From Armatimonadota bacterium (GTDB lineage: Bacteria; Armatimonadota; Zipacnadia; Zipacnadales; JABUFB01), in NCBI GenBank assembly GCA_018056145.1, contig JAGPGE010000154.1, forward strand, positions 1 through 9,936: DNA of 9,936 nucleotides, read 5' to 3'. A model generated the notes under the pieces. The model saw only the letters and a list, made by a program, of their open reading frames with translations, ran no database searches and was not told the origin of the DNA. The number at the start of each line of letters is the position of its first letter. The stretch's first letter is position 1. Shown here in pieces: positions 1 through 5,028 of this stretch. The position numbers and the translations under genes are program-made.

Positions 1-1
1 C

Positions 2-2005
2 GACGGCCAGGTCACCCTCGCCTGCCGGGCATTGAGCGAGACCGGCAGCCTGTTTGGGATGCGGACGCTCAGGCAGTTGCTGGTTGCGTCGGTGCGGGGA
101 ACCGGACAGGAAGCCACGGTGGGGATCCCGGTGGGGAGGATCACCGACTGGCCGGATATGGAGGAGCGCGGGCAATGGGGCGGCAGCGTGGCGCAGGACC
201 TCGAATGGCTGGCGGGGTTTAAGCATAACCTGATCGAATTGCATGCCAACCTGAGCATCGACGCCCAGGGCGTTGCCCACGCGAAGATGAACGAGGAGGT
301 CATGGAGCGCGCGCGGAAGCTGGGGGTGCGCGTGGTGCCCATCATCCACCATCTCGAACAGCTCGAGAACACCGGGCTGTTCAAGTTCTACCCGCAACTG
401 CGCGCCACGGAAGTTGAGAACAGCAACTCGAACCTCAAGCCCCTTTGCTTCTCGCAACCGGACCTGCTGAAGCCGCTGTCCCAGTGGCTCACCGAACTGG
501 GGCAGATCCCCGACGTGTCCGAGGTGATGATTTGGCTGTCCGAGGAGGGCAAGGGCTGCGGGTGCGACGCCTGCAGGCAGAACGACCGCTTCGTGAACGA
601 ACTGAACGCGTGCGTGGCTGCCTGGCGCCTTGCGAAGGAGACCTGCCCCGACCTCGGCCTGCGCGTACTGCTCACCCAGGCTAGCTATCCGTCCAATGCG
701 GCGGTGCTCAAGGCCCTGCCCGAAGACGTGAAGGTCTCGTACTACGACGGCGGGCGGACCTACAACACCGATCGCGCCCCCATGATCTACCCGGTGCTGG
801 AAGAGTACCTCAAACAGCGACGCTGGATGGGTGTCTACCCCACGCTCTCGGCCAACTGGCTGAGCGTGGCGCCTTTCAGCAACCCGGAGTTCGTGAAGTA
901 CCGGATGACCGAGTTCGTGGACAAGGGCCTGCAGTGTCTGGTGGCGTATATCGTGCCCACCGCCTGGCTGTTTCGGGTGAATACCGAGGCGGGGCTGGAG
1001 TGGTCCTGGAACGCCCACGGGCGCTCGGAGCGGGAGTTCGCGGTGAGCTTCGCTGTGCGCCACGGAATGGCGGACCCGGAGAAGTTCGCGGACTGGACAC
1101 AGCTTGTCGGCCCTCCTGCGTGGGACTTGTACGCCTCGCGATTCCCCTACCTGGAAAACTGGGGCGCACCCACCGCGAAGATCGCTTCCGGCAGGATGAA
1201 GTTCGGCCTCGGGCAGTCGATGTTCGCGGCCTTCAAGTCCCCCGAGCAGTTCGCGGACAACCTCGCGCAACTCGATGAAGCACTGACGCTTGCTCGGGAA
1301 CTGGGTGACGACGAGTACATCGCCGAGACCGTGATCGTGCGGGGGTATACCCAGGTGCTCCAGGCGGTCTGGGAGTTGAGCCAGATTATGCGCGGCGATG
1401 AGGGCGTTGCGCCCGAGAACCTCGCAGCCGCCGAGAAGTGGCTGAAGAGTTGCCAGGAGGGTCTGGACAGTCTCATCGCCGCGTATCCCACCTGGAGCGA
1501 CGCGTGCCTGCCGGACACGGGAGCGAAGAAGCCGGACCGGTACTCGTCCACCGTGACGCTCATGGAAAAGCTGTCGGCGAACATGGGCGAGCTGATGGAA
1601 GAGATCGGGCTGCAGGATGAGGGCAAGCCCTACCGGATGCACGTGATCGGCTCGTGGAAGACCGAGGATTTCGCGGAGCAGGGGGGAATCACGAAACGAC
1701 TGGATGTGACGGAGTTCGTGAACGGCGCGGGTACGTACTGGTTCCGGCCCACGTACCGGAGAGGTTCGCTGGGTCTCACCGCGAGCCAGGTCGCGCTGGT
1801 GTCGTATGCGAAAGACAAGCCGGACGAACTGCGCGAGGAAGCCGTTGACCGCCATGACTGCCATGCCGGCGCGTGGGTGAAGGACGACGTGTATCTGCTG
1901 CCCCTGAAGGAGTATGCCCCGGAGCGCGGATACGCGGTGCTCGCGCATGTGCGCGGCGGCGATTCCACCGAAGGCGACTTCCTGTTCCGGAAGGTGAAAC
2001 AGTAG
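2..2005 (+). CDS. GH20-like glycoside hydrolase, 5' partial
   Basis: This is the C-terminal 667 residues of a putative glycosidase; the frame is open to the left edge, so the true start lies outside. A TTG at 32 is in frame but falls inside a conserved region and is not a credible start. Numbering from the first visible codon, LFGMRTLRQLL (17-27) and ITDWPDMEERG (47-57) match the junction seen in GH20 hexosaminidases between the N-terminal GH20b-type domain and the TIM barrel. The barrel runs to about 370. The classical GH20 Asp-Glu pair is not seen; WLSEEGKG ends a strand in the expected area, so E181/E182 are candidate acids. A Cys cluster follows (C186, C188, C191). Residues about 400-540 look helical, and the last 110 look like a beta-sandwich. 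Family membership is likely; substrate and activity are unknown. Confidence 0.75.
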   Translation, partial: DGQVTLACRALSETGSLFGMRTLRQLLVASVRGTGQEATVGIPVGRITDWPDMEERGQWGGSVAQDLEWLAGFKHNLIELHANLSIDAQGVAHAKMNEEVMERARKLGVRVVPIIHHLEQLENTGLFKFYPQLRATEVENSNSNLKPLCFSQPDLLKPLSQWLTELGQIPDVSEVMIWLSEEGKGCGCDACRQNDRFVNELNACVAAWRLAKETCPDLGLRVLLTQASYPSNAAVLKALPEDVKVSYYDGGRTYNTDRAPMIYPVLEEYLKQRRWMGVYPTLSANWLSVAPFSNPEFVKYRMTEFVDKGLQCLVAYIVPTAWLFRVNTEAGLEWSWNAHGRSEREFAVSFAVRHGMADPEKFADWTQLVGPPAWDLYASRFPYLENWGAPTAKIASGRMKFGLGQSMFAAFKSPEQFADNLAQLDEALTLARELGDDEYIAETVIVRGYTQVLQAVWELSQIMRGDEGVAPENLAAAEKWLKSCQEGLDSLIAAYPTWSDACLPDTGAKKPDRYSSTVTLMEKLSANMGELMEEIGLQDEGKPYRMHVIGSWKTEDFAEQGGITKRLDVTEFVNGAGTYWFRPTYRRGSLGLTASQVALVSYAKDKPDELREEAVDRHDCHAGAWVKDDVYLLPLKEYAPERGYAVLAHVRGGDSTEGDFLFRKVKQ

Positions 2006-2044
2006 CGGTAGGGGGGCAGAAGCGAGATGCGGTGTTTGCCGTCA

Positions 2045-2095
2045 GCCCCCAACGGGGGCGTCCGCCTATAGCCAGGGGCGGGAGCCCCTGGAATC
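2045..2095 (+). repeat. Two-hairpin intergenic repeat, copy R1
   Basis: Hairpin H1 is GCCCCC-AAC-GGGGGC (2045-2059). A 12-nt linker GTCCGCCTATAG follows (2060-2071). Hairpin H2 is CCAGGGGC-GGGA-GCCCCTGG (2072-2091), a perfect 8-bp stem with a GNRA-type loop. The copy starts 40 nt after the stop of the GH20-like gene. Positions 2046-2095 are identical to 2307-2356. There is no T-run after either hairpin, so it is not a typical intrinsic terminator. Confidence 0.85.
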
Positions 2096-2124
2096 TGGGC
2101 GAGGGTCAATGCCCGGGCCTGCTA

Positions 2125-2145
2125 GAAGGCCGGGAATCGGCCTTC
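2125..2145. repeat. Perfect 8-bp hairpin downstream of R1
   Basis: GAAGGCCG (2125-2132) pairs perfectly with CGGCCTTC (2138-2145) around a GGAAT loop. It lies 33 nt after the H2 hairpin of copy R1, roughly where other copies of the repeat carry their third hairpin, although the sequence is unrelated. The rest of 2146-2305 holds no gene that I can support. Confidence 0.5.
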
Positions 2146-2305
2146 GCCAACCGCGCTGCCATGCAGATTCGAGGTTCCAGGGGGCTGGCTGGTGTGGGGT
2201 CAGATTCAGGTTGATGCATACATCAGTGTCACCTTCTACCCGGACTCCGCGCACAAATGGAATCCGTGAGCGGGCATCCCGTATCCGTCGCGGGGTGCGG
2301 CCTTA

Positions 2306-2356
2306 CCCCCCAACGGGGGCGTCCGCCTATAGCCAGGGGCGGGAGCCCCTGGAATC
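2306..2356 (+). repeat. Two-hairpin intergenic repeat, copy R2
   Basis: This is a second copy in the same orientation as R1. H1 is CCCCC-AAC-GGGGG (2307-2319), the linker again carries CCTATAG, and H2 is a perfect 8-bp stem with a GGGA loop (2333-2352). Fifty bases (2307-2356) match R1 exactly, 261 bp downstream of it. The flanks are not alike, which suggests a mobile unit rather than a simple tandem duplication of the gap. Confidence 0.85.
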
Positions 2357-2385
2357 GAGGCTCTGCCGCCCCTTCACGGCAACGG

Positions 2386-2410
2386 CGTCGCGGGCAAGCC
2401 CGCTCCTACA
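2386..2410. repeat. REP-like palindrome
   Basis: GCGGGCAAGCCCGC (2390-2403) is an inverted repeat with a minimal loop, followed by TCCTACA (2404-2410). The layout and sequence, with GCGGG and CCCGC arms and a TCCTACA tail, resemble the REP elements of Pseudomonas as I remember them. The host genes here do not look like Pseudomonas. It lies about 110 bp upstream of the next gene. The stretch 2411-2509 shows nothing else that I can support. Confidence 0.6.
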
Positions 2411-2509
2411 ATGGACATGAAGGTTGGCCGCCAAAGGCAAGGGATAGGGCAACGGTGACCACAGCGGCGGACGGCACGGGCACGGCGCAGACCCAACTGA
2501 ACCGACATC

Positions 2510-2514
2510 AGGAG
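2510..2514 (+). promoter_or_regulatory. Ribosome binding site of gene 2
   Basis: AGGAG sits 7 nt before the ATG at 2522. It fixes the start of gene 2, which is also the first possible start in that frame. The context CAGGAGA recurs before the genes starting at 5029 and 7384. Confidence 0.8.
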
Positions 2515-2521
2515 ATCACCC

Positions 2522-4600
2522 ATGTCAGAGCGCAATTTCCAGTTCCGCCAGAGACTCAATCGCGTACACAGGCCCGACCGCCGCGACCCTGCCCTGACCC
2601 CGGCGGATAATGAGGTCGCGGTGGAGCGCGGTTGGCGCATAGTCATCCCCGAAGGCGCATCCGAGTATCTAACCGGCGTGGCGCAGGACCTGCAGGACTA
2701 CTTCCTCATCAGCATGGGCGTGCCGACGCTGCTGGCTCCTGGCGAGCAGACCGGGCCCGCCACCATCTGCCTGACCTCACGGGAGGCGTCGCCCGAACTG
2801 GGCGCCGGGCTTGTGAAACCCCGCAGTTACCGCCTCATCGTGGCGGATGGCGTCATTACCATCTGCGGGTTCGACGAGCGCGGCGTCGGCCAGGGCTGTT
2901 ACTGGCTGGAAGAGCTGATGAACCTGCGCGAGGCGCCGTTCGTGGAGCAGCAGGACATCACCCGCACCCCGGTGTTCTCACCGCGCATGGTCCACTCCGG
3001 CTGGGGCATCGACCAGTTCCCCGACCCGCACCTGAACGCCATCGCCCACGCGGGGATGGACGCGATCTTGGTGTTCGTCAAAGGCCCGGACATGACCACC
3101 ACCGGGTACCTGGACCTGAACAACCTCGTGGACCGCGCCACCCTGTTCGGGCTGGACGTGTATCTGTACAGCTATCTCATCAGCGAGAAGCATCCCGCCG
3201 ACCCCGACGCCGAGGAGTACTACGAGAGCACCTACGGCGCCCTCATGAAGGCCTGTCCGGGAGCGAAGGGCCTCATCTTCGTGGGCGAATCCTGCGAGTT
3301 CCCCAGCAAGGACGAGCACACCACCGGCAAGCTGCGCCTGGACCCCACCGTTGATCGCACGGTGGACAAGCGCCCCAGCCCCGGCTGGTGGCCCTGTTTC
3401 GACTACCCGGAATGGCTGGAACTGCTCAAGCGCATCCTGCGCAAGCACAATCCGGACCTGGATATCGTCTTCTGGACGTACAACTGGGGCTGGGCGCCTG
3501 AAGAGGACCGCCTCGCGCTGATCCGCTCACTGCCTACCGACATCTCCCTCCAGGCGACCTTTGAGATGTTCGAGGACGTGGTGAAGGAGGGCATCGTTAC
3601 CCGCTGCGTGGACTACACCGCGTCCTTCGCGGGGCCGGGCAAGTACTTCAGCACCGAGGCGCAAACCGCCCACGAGCGGGGCATTCCGCTGTACACCATG
3701 AGCAATACCGCAGGGCTTACCTGGGACATCGGCGTGATCCCGTACGAGCCCGTGCCCTTCCACTGGGAGCGGCGCTACAAGGCTCTCCTGAAGGCTCGCG
3801 ATGACTGGGGCCTGGTGGGGCTCATGGAGTCCCATCACTTTGGCTGGTGGCCGTCGGTGGTGAACGAACTCGCCAAGTGGGCTTACTGGGAACCAGCAAC
3901 CGAGACGCGGGACATGGCGATGAAACTTGCAGCGAGGGACTTCGGGCACAGCGCCGCGCCGCTGGCAGTGGAGTGCTGGGATCACTGGAGCGAGGCAATT
4001 CTCGACTACGTGCCCACGAATGAAGACCAGTATGGTCCATTCCGCGTTGGCCCGGCTTACCCGCTGCAGTTCCAGGTGGAGAAGGAGCCCTTCCCGGACG
4101 CCCCCTACGCGCATTTCGGCAACCGGATTCTGACCACCCACTACCGGCCCCACAAGCCCGAGGACCTGCCCACGGAGATCTTCCTGCTGGAGCGCATGAA
4201 GAGCCGCTGGGAGCAAGGCCTGGAAAAGCTCGAGGCTGCGGTCGCGGTCACACCCGAGCGCAAGAAGCCCGAGGCAATGCGCATGCTGGGCCTGGGCAAG
4301 TTCATCCGCAACTGCGTGCAGACCACCATCAACACCAAGCGGTGGTGGCTGTTGAAACAGCGGCTGGAGATCGAGCCGGAGCAGGCCGATGCGATCCTGG
4401 ATGAACTGGTTGCGTTGGGTGAAGCGGAGATCGCCAATGCGCAGGAGGCGATCCCGCTGGTGGACGCCGACTCGCGCCTGGGCTGGGAGCCGAGCATGGA
4501 GTACATGTGCGACCGGGCGCACCTTGAGTGGAAGATTGCCCAGATGCGCGCGGTGATTGACGAGGAAATCCCCGAGTACCGCAAGGGGCTGGGAGGGTAG
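2522..4600 (+). CDS. GH20/GH67-type multidomain putative glycosidase
   Basis: This 692-residue protein has no signal peptide or membrane segment, so it is probably cytoplasmic. Residues 30-150 look like the alpha/beta domain that precedes the barrel in GH20, GH67 and GH84 enzymes: VIPEGASEYLTGVAQDLQDY (41-60), then FDERGVGQGCYWLEELM (117-133). A TIM-barrel-like part follows (about 150-460) with strand-like stretches AILVFVKG, LIFVGESCEF and IVFWTYNWGW. E256 in the strand LIFVGES is the best candidate catalytic acid by position. The C-terminal 230 residues are mostly helical and contain SRLGWEPSMEY, which I associate with helical tails of such proteins. I cannot assign a family number or substrate. 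It may act on oligosaccharides alongside its neighbours. The gaps on both sides are long (516 and 428 bp) and full of repeats, so co-transcription is uncertain. Confidence 0.8.
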   Translation: MSERNFQFRQRLNRVHRPDRRDPALTPADNEVAVERGWRIVIPEGASEYLTGVAQDLQDYFLISMGVPTLLAPGEQTGPATICLTSREASPELGAGLVKPRSYRLIVADGVITICGFDERGVGQGCYWLEELMNLREAPFVEQQDITRTPVFSPRMVHSGWGIDQFPDPHLNAIAHAGMDAILVFVKGPDMTTTGYLDLNNLVDRATLFGLDVYLYSYLISEKHPADPDAEEYYESTYGALMKACPGAKGLIFVGESCEFPSKDEHTTGKLRLDPTVDRTVDKRPSPGWWPCFDYPEWLELLKRILRKHNPDLDIVFWTYNWGWAPEEDRLALIRSLPTDISLQATFEMFEDVVKEGIVTRCVDYTASFAGPGKYFSTEAQTAHERGIPLYTMSNTAGLTWDIGVIPYEPVPFHWERRYKALLKARDDWGLVGLMESHHFGWWPSVVNELAKWAYWEPATETRDMAMKLAARDFGHSAAPLAVECWDHWSEAILDYVPTNEDQYGPFRVGPAYPLQFQVEKEPFPDAPYAHFGNRILTTHYRPHKPEDLPTEIFLLERMKSRWEQGLEKLEAAVAVTPERKKPEAMRMLGLGKFIRNCVQTTINTKRWWLLKQRLEIEPEQADAILDELVALGEAEIANAQEAIPLVDADSRLGWEPSMEYMCDRAHLEWKIAQMRAVIDEEIPEYRKGLGG

Positions 4601-4609
4601 GGGCGAGGG

Positions 4610-4629
4610 CCTGTCGCCCCTTTGGGGCT
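4610..4629 (-). repeat. Hairpin B, inverted copy after gene 2
   Basis: CCTGTC precedes a GCCCC-TTT-GGGGC hairpin (4616-4628), 15 nt after the gene 2 stop codon. Its reverse complement matches 4996-5015 at 19 of 20 positions. It could be mistaken for a terminator, but it lacks a T-run and recurs elsewhere as part of a larger repeat. Confidence 0.75.
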
Positions 4630-4655
4630 CTATTGGTAGTGGGGCCGACGCCGGT

Positions 4656-4702
4656 CCAGGGGCTTCCGCCCCTGGCTATATGCGAACGGCCCCTCCGGGG
4701 CC
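4656..4702 (-). repeat. Two-hairpin intergenic repeat, copy R3 (inverted)
   Basis: This copy reads on the minus strand. H2 is CCAGGGGC-TTCC-GCCCCTGG (4656-4675); on the minus strand the loop is GGAA, again GNRA-type. The 12-nt linker CTATATGCGAAC follows, then H1 GGCCCC-TCC-GGGGCC (4688-4702). The H1 stem differs from R1 and R2 on both arms, so pairing is kept by compensated change. Hairpin B (4610-4629) lies 26 nt before H2, so the full H1-H2-B unit is present. Confidence 0.8.
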
Positions 4703-4725
4703 TGAAGGCGCAGACGCGCGGACCG

Positions 4726-4855
4726 ACGGAACGCGGAGACGGAACGCGGAGACGGAACGCGGAGACGGAACGCGGGTACGGAACGCGGGTACGGAACGCG
4801 GGTACGGAACGCGGGTACGGAACGCGGGTACGGAACGCGGAGACGGAACGCGAAG
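4726..4855. repeat. Ten-copy 13-bp tandem array
   Basis: Ten head-to-tail 13-bp units share the core ACGGAACGCGG. Units 1-3 end in AG, units 4-8 have GGGT, unit 9 returns to AG and unit 10 is degenerate (GAAG). Because 13 is not a multiple of 3 and the unit has no stop on either strand, it creates open frames in several phases that are not genes. The array sits at the centre of the gap between genes 2 and 3, between two oppositely oriented repeat copies. Confidence 0.95.
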
Positions 4856-4899
4856 TCGGGAGACCACTATCGCCCACGGCCGTCGCGCCCTTGACGTGA

Positions 4900-4967
4900 G
4901 CCCCCAACGGGGGCGGCCGCCTATAGCCACGCAGCGCGCCGGTCACGGTGCGCCCGGAAGCCCCTGG
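4900..4967 (+). repeat. Repeat copy R4 with disrupted second hairpin
   Basis: H1 is GCCCCC-AAC-GGGGGC (4900-4914) and the 12-nt linker GGCCGCCTATAG (4915-4926) is intact. For H2, only CCA of the left arm remains (4927-4929), while the GGAA loop (4956-4959) and right arm GCCCCTGG (4960-4967) are intact. The 26 nt at 4930-4955 replace the expected 5 nt. Hairpin B follows 28 nt later, so this is a full but damaged unit in + orientation. Confidence 0.75.
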
Positions 4968-4995
4968 AACCCGGGACCCTCCCTCCATTGTCCAT

Positions 4996-5017
4996 AGCCC
5001 CGAAGGGGCGACAGGAG
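4996..5017 (+). repeat. Hairpin B overlapping the gene 3 ribosome binding site
   Basis: The hairpin is GCCCC-GAA-GGGGC (4997-5009), followed by GACAGG. The last bases of the repeat form part of AGGAG (5013-5017), the only plausible Shine-Dalgarno sequence for the ATG at 5029 (11 nt spacing). The stem ends 3 nt before it, so folding in the mRNA could affect translation; that effect is inference. Confidence 0.7.
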
Positions 5018-5028
5018 ACCCTACACCA

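Noticed and set aside
32..34. TTG as the start of gene 1
   Set aside because: The frame is open to the left edge and the codon falls just before the conserved LFGMRTLRQLL region, so a preceding domain is expected upstream.
4616..4628. Intrinsic terminator after gene 2 (and likewise 7141-7153 after gene 3)
   Set aside because: Stems are only 5 bp, no T-run follows, and the same hairpin also occurs just upstream of gene 3, so it is better explained as part of the repeat family.
4726..4855. CRISPR array
   Set aside because: Units are 13 bp, directly abutting and without unique spacers, and no cas gene is present.
4891..4927. Promoter with TTGACG at 4891 and TATAGC at 4922
   Set aside because: The spacing is 25 nt, well beyond the usual 17, and TATAG belongs to the fixed linker of every repeat copy.
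4557..4997. Short open frames across the 13-bp array
   Set aside because: The array has no stop codon in any phase, so open frames arise automatically. Their translations are simple 13-residue repeats with no start signal.
4948..5028. A GTG start at 4948 extending gene 3 by 27 residues
   Set aside because: The extension is translated from repeat copy R4 and hairpin B, has no ribosome binding site, and reads as low-complexity. The ATG at 5029 has AGGAG upstream.
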